A DNA stretch of 64,000 bases, from contig JADKGC010000001.1 of NCBI GenBank assembly GCA_016717205.1, positions 1,116,001 through 1,180,000 of the forward strand, in the 5' to 3' direction. Below the pieces are notes generated by a model. The model did not search any database. It worked only from the letters and a program-made list of their open reading frames with translations, and was not told the origin of the DNA. Source of the stretch: Candidatus Flexifilum breve (lineage in GTDB: Bacteria; Chloroflexota; Anaerolineae; Aggregatilineales; Phototrophicaceae). Below, piece after piece: positions 40,573 to 49,012 of this stretch. Position numbers and translations under genes: made by a program. Within the stretch, counting starts at the first letter, position 1. Each line of letters starts with the position of its first letter.

Positions 40573-41955
40573 ATGACCAAGATTCATGGAATGCTGACAG
40601 TGGATGCTCTCTCCGACCTCGTCGATGCGCATGAAGTCGAAACCGTCGTGCTCGGCTTCACCGATCACTTTGGGCGGTTGATGGGCAAACGCATCGACGC
40701 CGAATTCTTCATTCAGGAGATCGCCAGCGCGGGGACGCACGCCTGCGATTATCTGCTCACGACCAACATGGAGATGGACCCGGTGCGCGGCTACAGCTTC
40801 GCCAACTGGGAACATGGCTACGGCGACTTTCATCTTGTGCCCGACCTCGATACGCTCCGCCTCGCGACCTGGCTGGACAAAACGGCGATGGTGCTGTGTG
40901 ATGTCAAAGATGAGAAGACGCACGACTATATCGCCGTCGCGCCGCGCTCGATTGTCCGTAAGCAGCTCGACACGGCGGCGAAGAGCGGTTATCAGGTGAT
41001 GGCGGCGTCGGAACTCGAATATTACGCTTATGAGGATTCTTATCGGAAGGCCGCGGAAAAAGAATACAACCATTTACAGCCGCTCGGCTGGTACATCGAA
41101 GATTATCACATGCTGCAAGGGACGCGGCAGGAAAAATTTACGGCAGAAGCGCGGCGGCATCTGAAGTATTCCGGCGTGCCGATTGAGAATTCGAAGGGCG
41201 AATGGGGACACGGTCAGCACGAACTCAATGTGCGCTACGCCGACGGCCTGACGATGGCGGATCGGCACATCGTGTTCAAGCAGTGCCTCAAGGAACTGGC
41301 GGAACGGCTCGGCATGAGTGTCAGCTTCATGGCCAAGCCGACGCCGGACGCGACCGCCGGGTCGAGTTCGCACATCCACCTCAGCCTGTGGGCGAACGAC
41401 GCCAACGCCTTTATCGGGGATACCAAACTTGGCCCCGTCGAGGGATCCGACGTGTTCCGCTGGTTCTTGGGCGGGTGGATGGCGCACGTCCCCGAAGTGA
41501 TGGTCTTCTACGCGCCGACCGTCAACTCGTACAAGCGCTACATTGACTTCTCCTGGGCACCCACGCGTATTGCGTGGAGCTACGACAACCGCACGGCGGG
41601 CTTCCGCGTGGTCGGGCACGGCAGCAGCCTGCGCATCGAATGCCGCATCCCCGGCGCGGACTGCAACCCGTACCTCGCCTATGCCGCGGCGCTCGCCTCC
41701 GGCTTAGACGGCATCCAAAACAAGATTGAGCCGCCCCCGATTTTCGAGGGCAATATCTACGAGGCGCAAACGCTGCCGCGCGTCCCCTACACGCTGGAGC
41801 ACGCCGTCGATCTGTTCGCGGCCAGCGACTTCACCAAGCGCGTTTTTGGGGCAGACGTGGTCGATCACTATACTCACTTTTACCGGACGGAAGTATCCGC
41901 ATTCCACAAATGGGTCACCGATTGGGAACGTAAACGGTATTTCGAGCAGATTTAG
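40573..41955 (+). CDS. Glutamine-synthetase-family ligase (gamma-glutamylpolyamine synthetase-like)
   Basis: A 460-residue type I-like glutamine synthetase fold. The N-terminal beta-grasp is GFTDHFGRLMGKRIDAEFF; the catalytic part has ASELEYYAYE, GEWGHGQHELNVRYADGLT, FMAKPTPDATAGSSSHIHLS and the late RIECRIPGADCNPYLAYAAA, the metal- and ATP-binding signatures. It differs from canonical GlnA (the usual MPGP... and adenylylation Tyr regions are not seen). It resembles GlnA homologues that glutamylate polyamines or other amines (PuuA, GlnT-type). The SDR and aldehyde dehydrogenase that follow fit a glutamylation-oxidation route for an amine. The substrate is not established. Confidence 0.88.
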   Translation: MTKIHGMLTVDALSDLVDAHEVETVVLGFTDHFGRLMGKRIDAEFFIQEIASAGTHACDYLLTTNMEMDPVRGYSFANWEHGYGDFHLVPDLDTLRLATWLDKTAMVLCDVKDEKTHDYIAVAPRSIVRKQLDTAAKSGYQVMAASELEYYAYEDSYRKAAEKEYNHLQPLGWYIEDYHMLQGTRQEKFTAEARRHLKYSGVPIENSKGEWGHGQHELNVRYADGLTMADRHIVFKQCLKELAERLGMSVSFMAKPTPDATAGSSSHIHLSLWANDANAFIGDTKLGPVEGSDVFRWFLGGWMAHVPEVMVFYAPTVNSYKRYIDFSWAPTRIAWSYDNRTAGFRVVGHGSSLRIECRIPGADCNPYLAYAAALASGLDGIQNKIEPPPIFEGNIYEAQTLPRVPYTLEHAVDLFAASDFTKRVFGADVVDHYTHFYRTEVSAFHKWVTDWERKRYFEQI

Positions 41956-42030
41956 CGTTCCGTCCGACAGCAATCAACAAGCATGACCAGATGATGCATT
42001 TACACAGCACAGCACCGAAGGGGATTTGAG

Positions 42031-42804
42031 ATGCGTTTGCAAGATAAAGTGGCATTGATTACGGGAGCGGGCAGCGGCATCGGCTATCACAGCGCGCTGG
42101 TGTTCGCCAGAGAAGGCGCGGCGGTCGTCGTCGTGGACGTCAATGAAGCAGGTGGCCAAAAGACCGTCAGCGAAGTGCAAGCGGCGGGCGGCAAGGCCGT
42201 GTTTGTGCGCGCAGACGTGTCGAAAGCCGCCGACTGCGAACGGATGGTGCAGACCGCCGAGGCGACGTTCGGCAAGCTGAACGTGCTGTTCAACAACGCG
42301 GGCATCAGCCACGGTGACGACGATGACTCGGTCAATACGACCGAAGATGTGTGGGATCTCACGTTTCAGATCAACGTCAAAGGCGTGTTTTTGGGCTGCA
42401 AGTATGGCATCCCGGCGCTACGGCGGGCGGGCGGCGGCAGCGTGATCAACACGGCGTCGTTCGTGGCGACGCTCGGCGCGGCGACTCCCCAGCTCGCGTA
42501 TACGGCGAGCAAGGGCGCGGTCCTGTCGATGACGCGCGAACTCGCGGCCATCCACGCCCGCGAAAACATCCGCGTGAATGCGCTGTGCCCCGGCCCGCTG
42601 CGCACCGAACTACTGATGAAGTACCTGAACACCGACGCCAAGAAGCAGCGCCGCCTCGTGCACATCCCGATGGGGCGCTTCGGCGAAGCGGCGGAAATCG
42701 CCAACGCCGCGCTGTTCCTCGCCTCGGACGAAGCGTCGTTCGTGACGGGTTCGAACTTTCTGGTCGATGGCGGAATCACCTCCGCCTATACCACGCCCGA
42801 GTAG
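42031..42804 (+). CDS. Short-chain dehydrogenase/reductase
   Basis: A 257-residue classical SDR. Motifs: GAGSGIGYHSALVF for nucleotide binding, VVVDVNE with an Asp that favours NAD(H), NNAGIS, the catalytic Ser in NTASFVATLG, YTASKGA (Tyr and Lys) and CPGPLRTELL. The C-terminal FLVDGGITSAYTTPE is typical. It lies 75 bp after the GS-like gene and 3 bp before the aldehyde dehydrogenase, so it is probably in the same operon. The substrate is probably an alcohol or carbonyl intermediate of the amine pathway, by inference. Confidence 0.9.
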   Translation: MRLQDKVALITGAGSGIGYHSALVFAREGAAVVVVDVNEAGGQKTVSEVQAAGGKAVFVRADVSKAADCERMVQTAEATFGKLNVLFNNAGISHGDDDDSVNTTEDVWDLTFQINVKGVFLGCKYGIPALRRAGGGSVINTASFVATLGAATPQLAYTASKGAVLSMTRELAAIHARENIRVNALCPGPLRTELLMKYLNTDAKKQRRLVHIPMGRFGEAAEIANAALFLASDEASFVTGSNFLVDGGITSAYTTPE

Positions 42805-42807
42805 ATC

Positions 42808-44205
42808 ATGGCGCGCCTACAGACAACGATTTCACCCATTGACGGCTCGGTTTATGTCGAACGAGAGCTAGCCGACGCGCAGCAGATCGACGCGGCTTTA
42901 AGCACGGCGGTCGCGGCGCAAGCAGCGTGGAAGCACACGCCGCTGGCCGACCGCATGGCGATCTGCGAACGCGCCGTGACCTATATGGTCGACAACGCCG
43001 ACGCGATCGGCATGGAAATCACCATGCAGATCGGGCGTCCCATCCGCTACAGCCCGTTCGAGATCAAGCGCGGCTTTCAGGAACGCGGCCACCATATGAT
43101 CAGCATTGCGCCGCAAACCCTGAGCGACATCCCGACGCAGCCTAAAGACGGCTTCCAGCGCTTTATCCGCCGCGAGCCGGTCGGCGTGGTGCTGGTGCTC
43201 GCGCCGTGGAATTACCCGTATCTCGTGACGGTCAACTCGGTGATTCCGGCCATTCTGGCGGGCAACAGCGTCATCCTCAAACATTCGGATCAGTCACCGT
43301 TGGTCTCGGAACGGTTCGCGGAAGCGTTCCGCGCGGCGGGACTGCCCGCAGGCGTGTTCCAGTATCTGCACGCCAGCCATGACGATGTCGCCCGCATGAT
43401 CGACGATCCGCGCGTCGATTTTGTCGCTTTCACGGGGTCGGTCGCGGGCGGGCACGCCGTGCAAGCCGCCACGAGCGGACGCTTCATCGCGGCGGGCATG
43501 GAGCTCGGCGGGTGCGACCCCGCTTACATCCGCCCGGATGTCGACCTCGCGCACGCTATTGAAAATGTGGTCGATGGCGCGCTGTTCAACAGCGGGCAAT
43601 CGTGCTGCGGCATCCAGCGCGTGTACGTCCATGCCGATGTCTACGATCAGTTCGTAGCGGGCGTGGTTGACCTGACCAAAACCTATGTGCTCGGCAACCC
43701 GCTTGACCCGGCGACGACGCTTGGCCCGGTCGTGCGCGTGCGCGCCGCCGATGCCGTGCGCGAACACATCCGCGCGGCGGTGGCGCAGGGCGCGCAGGCG
43801 CTGATCGATCCCGCGCTGTTCCCGGCGGATCAACTCGGAACCGCCTACGTCGCACCGCAGATCCTCGTCAACGTGGATCACAGCATGGGCATCATGACCG
43901 AGGAGAGTTTCGGCCCGGTCATGGGCATTATGCGCGTCACGGACGACGCCGAAGCGGTCGCGCTGATGAACGATACGCACTACGGCCTCACGGCGTCGAT
44001 CTGGACACAGGATGTGGACGCCGCGCTGCGCATCGGCGACCAGGTCAACACGGGGACGTGGTATATGAACCGCTGCGACTACCTTGACCCCGAACTCGCG
44101 TGGACGGGCATCAAGGACAGTGGGCGCGGCTGCACGCTGTCGATTCTCGGCTTCGACAGCTTCACCCGCCCGAAATCATTCCATCTGCGCACGGTGACGG
44201 GTTAG
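42808..44205 (+). CDS. Aldehyde dehydrogenase
   Basis: A 465-residue NAD(P)-dependent aldehyde dehydrogenase. Visible are APWNYPYLVTVNSVIPAI, the FTGSVAGG cofactor motif, the general base Glu in MELGGCDPAY, and the nucleophile Cys in FNSGQSCCGIQRVYVH. TEESFGPVMGIMRV and DSGRGCTLS are late conserved blocks; the latter has GCTLS where succinate-semialdehyde-type enzymes have a different tail. It starts 3 bp after the SDR stop. With the GS-like ligase it could oxidise a gamma-glutamylated amino aldehyde, as PuuC does, though the SSADH-like branch is also possible. Confidence 0.9.
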   Translation: MARLQTTISPIDGSVYVERELADAQQIDAALSTAVAAQAAWKHTPLADRMAICERAVTYMVDNADAIGMEITMQIGRPIRYSPFEIKRGFQERGHHMISIAPQTLSDIPTQPKDGFQRFIRREPVGVVLVLAPWNYPYLVTVNSVIPAILAGNSVILKHSDQSPLVSERFAEAFRAAGLPAGVFQYLHASHDDVARMIDDPRVDFVAFTGSVAGGHAVQAATSGRFIAAGMELGGCDPAYIRPDVDLAHAIENVVDGALFNSGQSCCGIQRVYVHADVYDQFVAGVVDLTKTYVLGNPLDPATTLGPVVRVRAADAVREHIRAAVAQGAQALIDPALFPADQLGTAYVAPQILVNVDHSMGIMTEESFGPVMGIMRVTDDAEAVALMNDTHYGLTASIWTQDVDAALRIGDQVNTGTWYMNRCDYLDPELAWTGIKDSGRGCTLSILGFDSFTRPKSFHLRTVTG

Positions 44206-44212
44206 TACCTTC

Positions 44213-44240
44213 GTCGGGGCGCACGGTCGTGTGCCCCGAC
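44213..44240. repeat. Solitary intergenic repeat (GGGGCGCAC family)
   Basis: GTCGGGGCGCAC followed by GTGTGCCCCGAC forms an imperfect hairpin 8 bp after the aldehyde dehydrogenase stop. It belongs to the same family as the perfect GTAGGGGCGCAC hairpin at 26858-26885. It may also act as a terminator. A TATAAT at 44268-44273 may be a -10 for the P450 gene, without a clear -35. Confidence 0.5.
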
Positions 44241-44345
44241 TCCTCCCCACGCAAAACATAATCCTCGTATAATGCATTGAACTGAACGCATTCATTCGAC
44301 AACTGAACACAGCTAACGCCTGACTTTGCGGCTCAAAAGGACACT

Positions 44346-45677
44346 ATGACGCACGCGATTCCCCTCGTCAAAGGCTTACCGTTTCTCGGCAACACCCTGT
44401 CACTGACCAGCGACGCCATCGGCTTTATGACGCGGGCTTATCACGAGTACGGCCCGGTCTACCGCGTGCGCGTGCCGGGGCGCGAGATCACGATTCTCGC
44501 CGGGCTGGATGCCAATCACCTGCTCATCAATCTCGGCTCAGACTACCTCCAGCTCAACCCGATCTACGGCAAACTGGCAGAAGAGACGAGCAGCGATATT
44601 TACCTGCCCACGCTCGACGAGCCGCAGTACAGCTACTACCGCCGGATGATCAAGCCGCGCCTCTCCCGCGACACGCTGGCTGATTATCTGCCGCAAGCCA
44701 TCGAATTAATCCGCGCGACGACCGCCAACTGGCAGCCCGAGCAAGCGGTGCGCGTGCAGGAGGTCATGACGCGCCTGTGTATCGAGATCATCAGCCGTTC
44801 CGCCGAAAACACCGAAGTCGGCGATGAACTGGCGTCGATCATCTTCTTCACCAACCGTCTCATCGGGTCGGGGGTGGCTTTCCAGCCCGCGTTTTTGCTC
44901 AAACTGCCGGATTATCAGCGCGCGAAACGGCGCTTTGAGGCATTCCTCCAGCGCATTGTCGATCAGCATGCCGCGCAGCCCGGCGCGAACGACGACTACG
45001 TCGATCTGCTGCTCAAGAGCACGGCGCTCGACGGGCAGCCGCTGCGCGGGCATGATCTGCTCGCCTATGTGCATCTGCCGTTCGTCAACGGCGTCGCTTA
45101 TGCGCCGCGCTTGAGCGGATACCTGCTCTACGAACTGCTGCGGTCGCCGGAACTGCTGGCCAAAGTGCGCGCAGAAGTCGACGCGGTGTTCGCCGAGGGT
45201 GACTTCACGCTCAACGCGCTGCGCAAAATGCGCTGGTTGTACGGGGCGTGCATGGAAGTACTGCGCATGTACCCGGTCGCCGGGGCGCTGCCGCGCTATA
45301 TCGCCAAGGCGTTTGAGTTCGGCGGGCACACGATTGAGGCGGGGCAGTTGGTCTTCATCGCGACGGGCGTCACGCACTTTTTGCCAGACGTTTACCGTGA
45401 TCCCTACAAATTCGACCCCGAACGCTTCTTCGAGCCGCGCAGCGAACATCAGCGCTCCGGTGTCTTCGCGCCCTACGGTCTCGGTTCACGCACGTGCTTG
45501 AGCGCGGGCATGGGCGAGGCGCTGATCATGCTTGTCATGGCGACGCTGGTGCACTCGGTCGAGCTCGCGCTGCCCACGCCAGATTACCAGCTCAAAACGC
45601 AGATCGCGCCAATCCCCGGCCCGCACAAGGATTTCACCGTCAAGGTGATCGGCCAGCGCGAACGGATCGCCGTCTAG
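44346..45677 (+). CDS. Cytochrome P450 with non-canonical I-helix
   Basis: A 443-residue P450. The ExxR is in MEVLRMYP, the PERF-like motif is FDPERFFEPR, and the haem loop is PYGLGSRTCLSAGMGE with the axial Cys. The I-helix, however, reads LPFVNGVAYAPRLSG. The usual (A/G)Gx(D/E)T is absent and no Thr or acidic residue occupies the oxygen-activation position. P450s lacking this pair include peroxide-using, isomerase and dehydratase-type enzymes. The N-terminus (IPLVKGLPFLGNTLSLTSDA) is soluble. It follows the amine-oxidation-like operon after a repeat and a TATAAT, so it may be separately expressed. Its stop overlaps that of the convergent Fur gene by 4 bp. Confidence 0.88.
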   Translation: MTHAIPLVKGLPFLGNTLSLTSDAIGFMTRAYHEYGPVYRVRVPGREITILAGLDANHLLINLGSDYLQLNPIYGKLAEETSSDIYLPTLDEPQYSYYRRMIKPRLSRDTLADYLPQAIELIRATTANWQPEQAVRVQEVMTRLCIEIISRSAENTEVGDELASIIFFTNRLIGSGVAFQPAFLLKLPDYQRAKRRFEAFLQRIVDQHAAQPGANDDYVDLLLKSTALDGQPLRGHDLLAYVHLPFVNGVAYAPRLSGYLLYELLRSPELLAKVRAEVDAVFAEGDFTLNALRKMRWLYGACMEVLRMYPVAGALPRYIAKAFEFGGHTIEAGQLVFIATGVTHFLPDVYRDPYKFDPERFFEPRSEHQRSGVFAPYGLGSRTCLSAGMGEALIMLVMATLVHSVELALPTPDYQLKTQIAPIPGPHKDFTVKVIGQRERIAV

Positions 45678-46117
45678 CTGTTGTCGCCATCGGCACAGCG
45701 CTCACAGGTGCCGTAAATCGCCATGTGATCGATGCGCGGCATGAAGTGATACTGGGCGGACAGCGTCGCGCGCAGCGCTTCAAAGACGGCGTCGTCAATC
45801 GTGATCGTCCCGCCGCAGTTCAGGCAGATCAGGTGATGGTGCTGCGGGCGGTCGATCAGCGCGTAGACCGTGCCCGCCTGTCCCATGTCGGTCTGCGACA
45901 CTAAACCGATCGCTTTAAGCCACTGAAGCACGCGGTAGATGGTCGTGTCGCTCATCGGCTGATCGGGATGTTCCGCCTGAATGTGCCGCTGCAATGCGCT
46001 GATGGTCAGGTGGTCGTGCGCTTGACCGAGCGCTTCGATCACGAGGCGGCGCGGCAGGGTTACACGCTCCCCCTGCGCTTTGACCTGCTCAATCACATCC
46101 ATCTCTGCACCTTTCAT
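45674..46117 (-). CDS. Fur-family metalloregulator
   Basis: A 147-residue Fur-family protein. The winged-helix part (residues about 5-85) includes RVTLPRRLVIEALGQAHDHL and MSDTTIYRVLQWLKAIGLV. The C-terminal part carries the metal site: HHHLICLNCGG with the first CxxC, and CERC as the second, which together bind structural zinc. The HHHLIC stretch is the regulatory metal motif. By context (divergent from a cobalt/nickel importer) it may respond to nickel, cobalt or zinc rather than iron. Tandem operator-like boxes lie between it and cbiM. Confidence 0.9.
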   Translation of the reverse strand: MKGAEMDVIEQVKAQGERVTLPRRLVIEALGQAHDHLTISALQRHIQAEHPDQPMSDTTIYRVLQWLKAIGLVSQTDMGQAGTVYALIDRPQHHHLICLNCGGTITIDDAVFEALRATLSAQYHFMPRIDHMAIYGTCERCADGDNS

Positions 46118-46212
46118 CGTTCTCTTCCACAGTTCAAGCAGTTTCGGGGCGCTCCCCTACCATTCGTCAGAACTGACAAAAACTTGCGGGCACAGGCTGG
46201 TGGTTCGACCGA

Positions 46213-46272
46213 TTGCCGAACAACGGGCATGCGCTACAATAGTGTAACTTCTTGCAGATGTAATTTCTTACA
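46213..46272 (+). promoter_or_regulatory. cbiM promoter with two tandem operator-like boxes
   Basis: TTGCCG (46213-46218) and TACAAT (46235-46240) are spaced by 16 bp. Just after the -10, two 14-bp boxes follow in direct repeat with 16-bp period: TGTAACTTCTTGCA (46243-46256) and TGTAATTTCTTACA (46259-46272). Each is an inverted repeat TGTAA-N4-TTRCA, the second perfect. They cover the transcription start and suit repression by the adjacent Fur-family regulator. Confidence 0.72.
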
Positions 46273-46285
46273 CAAAGGCTGCTGA

Positions 46286-47233
46286 ATGCCCCCCATCGTC
46301 GCTATGCACATCCCTGATGGTTTGCTCAGTATACCCGTTTCCGCCGTTGGTTGGCTGCTGCTCATCCTCCTGCTCGGCTACGCGCTGCGCCAGACGAAAA
46401 CGCAGCTCGGCGAACGGCAAATCCCGCTGATGGGTGTGCTGGCGGCCTTCGTGTTCGCCGCGCAGATGATCAACTTTCCGGTGGCGGGCGGCACGTCCGG
46501 GCATTTACTCGGCAGTACGCTGGTGGCGGTCTTCCTCGGCCCGTGGGCGATGGTCGTCGTCATGACCAGCGTGATCGGCGTGCAGGCGCTGCTGTTTCAG
46601 GATGGTGGGCTGCTGGCGCTCGGCTTCAATGTCGTCAATATGGGCTTCATGAGCGGTTTAGTCGGCTACACCGTTTATACGCTGCTGCGCCGCGCGGGAC
46701 TCTCCACATTGATTGGCGCAGGCGTCGGCGCGTGGCTCGGCGTGGTGAGCGCTGCCGCCGCAACGGCGCTGGAACTCGGCGTGTCCGGCACGGCCTCGCT
46801 GAGCCTCGCGCTCCCGGCGATGCTCGGCGTGCATGTCTTGATTGGCCTCGGCGAAGCATTGATCACAGTCGCCGCGCTCGCTTTTGTGCAGCAGACGCGC
46901 CCCGATCTGCTCAAGCAGGCTGCGCCAGCCCAAGGCGCGCGCTGGGTCGCCGTCGGACTGGTGATCGCGCTGCTAGTCGCGTTCGCGTCGCCGCTGGCGA
47001 GTCCCGAGCCGGACGGGTTGGAACGTGTCGCCGAAGACCAGGGATTCAGCGAGCAAGCGCAAGACCCGATGTACACCGTTTTGCCCGATTACACGGTTCC
47101 GTTTATCCAGAATGAGGCGCTGACCACGGTTGCCGCGGGCGTCATCGGCGTGCTGATTGTCGCCGCCATCGGCTATGGCGCAGCCCGACTCACCGTGAAG
47201 TCGCGTCCCGCTGATACCGAACCCTCCGCATGA
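46286..47233 (+). CDS. cbiM: ECF cobalt/nickel transporter substrate-binding membrane subunit CbiM, with CbiN/PDGLE-like tail
   Basis: A 315-residue membrane protein. AAAGG lies 7 nt before ATG 46286, but the family's metal-binding N-terminus MHIPDG begins at the sixth-next codon (ATG 46304); the true start may be there, since the free Met-His end normally coordinates Ni or Co. The CbiM part has AFVFAAQMINFPVAGGTSGH and VMTSVIGVQALLFQDGGLLALG. The C-terminal about 90 residues carry PDGLERVAEDQGF, the CbiN-like PDGLE motif, so the protein is a CbiM-N fusion. It binds and moves Co2+ or Ni2+ through the membrane. The genes cbiQ and cbiO follow. Confidence 0.92.
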   Translation: MPPIVAMHIPDGLLSIPVSAVGWLLLILLLGYALRQTKTQLGERQIPLMGVLAAFVFAAQMINFPVAGGTSGHLLGSTLVAVFLGPWAMVVVMTSVIGVQALLFQDGGLLALGFNVVNMGFMSGLVGYTVYTLLRRAGLSTLIGAGVGAWLGVVSAAAATALELGVSGTASLSLALPAMLGVHVLIGLGEALITVAALAFVQQTRPDLLKQAAPAQGARWVAVGLVIALLVAFASPLASPEPDGLERVAEDQGFSEQAQDPMYTVLPDYTVPFIQNEALTTVAAGVIGVLIVAAIGYGAARLTVKSRPADTEPSA

Positions 47234-47994
47234 ACCGAACGTTATCTGCCTTGCAGGGTGCAGTCGGCAGCAGTCCGCTGCATCGCCTTGATCCGCGCGT
47301 CAAGGTCGTCGTCGCGCTTGTGCTCGTGGTTGGCATTGTCGTCACGCCGGATGGCCGCTGGATCGCCTACCCGCTGCTCTGGACGCTGATTGGCAGCCTC
47401 GCCGGGGTCGCGCAGGTCAGCGTGTGGCGGCTCGGTCGGTTGGCGGGGGTGGCGCTGCCCTTCACCCTCGCGGCGGCGACGCTCATGTTCACCACGCCGG
47501 GACAGCCGCTGATCGCCGGACTGCCCATCACCGACGCGGGCCTGGCGCGCTTCGCCGGGATCGTGCTCAAAAGCTGGCTGTCCGTGCAGGTGACGCTGCT
47601 GCTCGGCCTGACCACCCCGTTCACCGAGTTGCTGTGGGCGCTGGACAGTCTGCGCGTCCCGACGACGCTCACCGCCATCGTCGGCTTCATGTACCGCTAC
47701 CTCGACACGCTGCAAGACGAGGCCGAACGCCTGCTGCGGGCGCGGGCGGCGCGGTCGGGCGGCGGGTCGGGCGGGTCGCTGCTGTGGCGCGCGCGCATCG
47801 CGGGCGGCATGGTCGGCAATTTATTCCTGCGCAGCTACGAACGCAGCGAACGTATCCATGCGGCGATGCTGGCGCGCGGCTATGATGGTCAAGCACGGCG
47901 GCAGTCACCGCCGCCGCTCACCCGCTCAGTGCTTCTGTTGGGCGCGCTGCCCGTGTTCACCGTCCTCATCCTTCAAATCGGAGTGCGCTTGTGA
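47230..47994 (+). CDS. cbiQ: ECF transporter transmembrane coupling protein CbiQ
   Basis: A 254-residue membrane protein of the CbiQ/EcfT family: DPRVKVVVALVLVVGIV, then helices, FMYRYLDTLQDEAERLLRARAARSG with the Ala-Arg coupling motif, and a second AMLARGYDG coupling motif, both typical of the cytoplasmic loops that contact the ATPase. Its start overlaps the cbiM stop by 4 bp and its stop overlaps cbiO by 4 bp. It transmits ATP hydrolysis to CbiM. Confidence 0.92.
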   Translation: MNRTLSALQGAVGSSPLHRLDPRVKVVVALVLVVGIVVTPDGRWIAYPLLWTLIGSLAGVAQVSVWRLGRLAGVALPFTLAAATLMFTTPGQPLIAGLPITDAGLARFAGIVLKSWLSVQVTLLLGLTTPFTELLWALDSLRVPTTLTAIVGFMYRYLDTLQDEAERLLRARAARSGGGSGGSLLWRARIAGGMVGNLFLRSYERSERIHAAMLARGYDGQARRQSPPPLTRSVLLLGALPVFTVLILQIGVRL

Positions 47995-48704
47995 ACGACC
48001 TCGACATCCGGGAAGTGAAGTTTCAGTATCCCGACGGGCAGCAGGCGCTGCGCGGCCTCACGCTCGGCGTGGCCCACAGCGAACGGGTCGCGCTGGTCGG
48101 CGCGAACGGCAGCGGCAAATCGACGCTGCTGCTGCACCTCAACGGCATTCTGCGCGCCGCCTCGGGCAGCGTCACCATCAACGGCGTGCCACTCACCGAC
48201 CAGAGCATCCCGCAGATTCGCGCGTGGGTCGGGCTGGTCTTCCAGAACCCCGACGATCAACTGTTCTCACCGCGCGTCTACGACGATGTCGCCTTCGCGC
48301 CGCGCTATCGCGGTCTCCCCGAAAACGAAGTTAGGGACCGGGTACAGCATGCGCTGGGTCTGGTCAGCATGGAGGCGTATGCCGACCGCATCTCGCATCA
48401 CCTGAGCATCGGCGAGAAGAAGCGCATCGCGCTGGCGACGGTGCTGACGATGGATACGCGCCTCCTCGTGCTCGACGAGCCGTCCGCCGGACTCGACCCA
48501 CGCGCGCGGCGGTCACTGATCACGCTGCTGCAGTCATTCACCAAGCAAACGCTGCTCATCAGCACGCACGATATGCGCCTCGCCGCCGAGCTCTGTACGC
48601 GCGCCGTCGTGCTCGACGCCGGGCAGGTCGTTGCGGATGGCGCGGTCGAGTCGGTTCTATACGCCCGAGAACTCATGGAGCGGCACGGCCTCGAAACTCC
48701 GTAA
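47991..48704 (+). CDS. cbiO: ECF transporter ATPase CbiO
   Basis: A 237-residue ABC ATPase starting at GTG 47991, overlapping cbiQ. Walker A is GANGSGKSTLL, the Q-loop is VFQNPDDQLFSPRVYDDVAF (the NPDDQ motif is characteristic of ECF ATPases), the signature is LSIGEKKR, Walker B is LLVLDEPSAGLD and the switch His is STHD. It completes a CbiMQO importer. A single ATPase gene means a homodimer. Confidence 0.93.
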   Translation: MNDLDIREVKFQYPDGQQALRGLTLGVAHSERVALVGANGSGKSTLLLHLNGILRAASGSVTINGVPLTDQSIPQIRAWVGLVFQNPDDQLFSPRVYDDVAFAPRYRGLPENEVRDRVQHALGLVSMEAYADRISHHLSIGEKKRIALATVLTMDTRLLVLDEPSAGLDPRARRSLITLLQSFTKQTLLISTHDMRLAAELCTRAVVLDAGQVVADGAVESVLYARELMERHGLETP

Positions 48705-48793
48705 AGCTCGCGGGACATACAATCCAAAGAAGGTCAGGTTAAATTCAGTCGGGTTCACCAATCCCCTCTACTTCAATCTCTGGTAAAGTCTAT

Positions 48794-48894
48794 TCGGCGT
48801 AAATGAACCTTTACGCCGAGATAAGTGTGAAATAATAATCTAATTCCAATTAGAGAAAGTTTGCATTTTCGGGACGGAATGCAATAGAATTCCG
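48794..48894. promoter_or_regulatory. AT-rich regulatory stretch with three inverted repeats
   Basis: The gap between cbiO and the binding-protein gene is AT-rich and holds a 10-bp perfect stem TCGGCGTAAA / TTTACGCCGA with a 6-nt loop (48794-48819), a CTAATT-CC-AATTAG palindrome (48840-48853), and CGGAAT-N8-ATTCCG (48875-48894). The first may terminate the cbi operon although no T-run follows. The others are operator candidates for the downstream transporter. Confidence 0.5.
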
Positions 48895-48930
48895 AATGGG
48901 TGCGCAAATCGTGACAATTGCATAACTGCG

Positions 48931-48958
48931 TTGAACTAACGATGTGTTGCACTATTTA
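48931..48958 (+). promoter_or_regulatory. Probable promoter of the second peptide-type transporter
   Basis: TTGAAC (48931-48936) and TATTTA (48953-48958) are separated by 16 bp, 55 bp before ATG 49013. The longer coding frame from 48944 would start inside this promoter. Confidence 0.5.
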
Positions 48959-49012
48959 CAAGTCGCAGATGTGTGGTTGGTGATTGTGCTGTATTTAAGG
49001 AGAACATCACTT

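Noticed and set aside
46130..46300. Possible cobalamin riboswitch before cbiM
   Set aside because: The gap is short and the promoter lies within about 50 bp of the start, so there is no room for a B12 riboswitch; a protein operator fits better.
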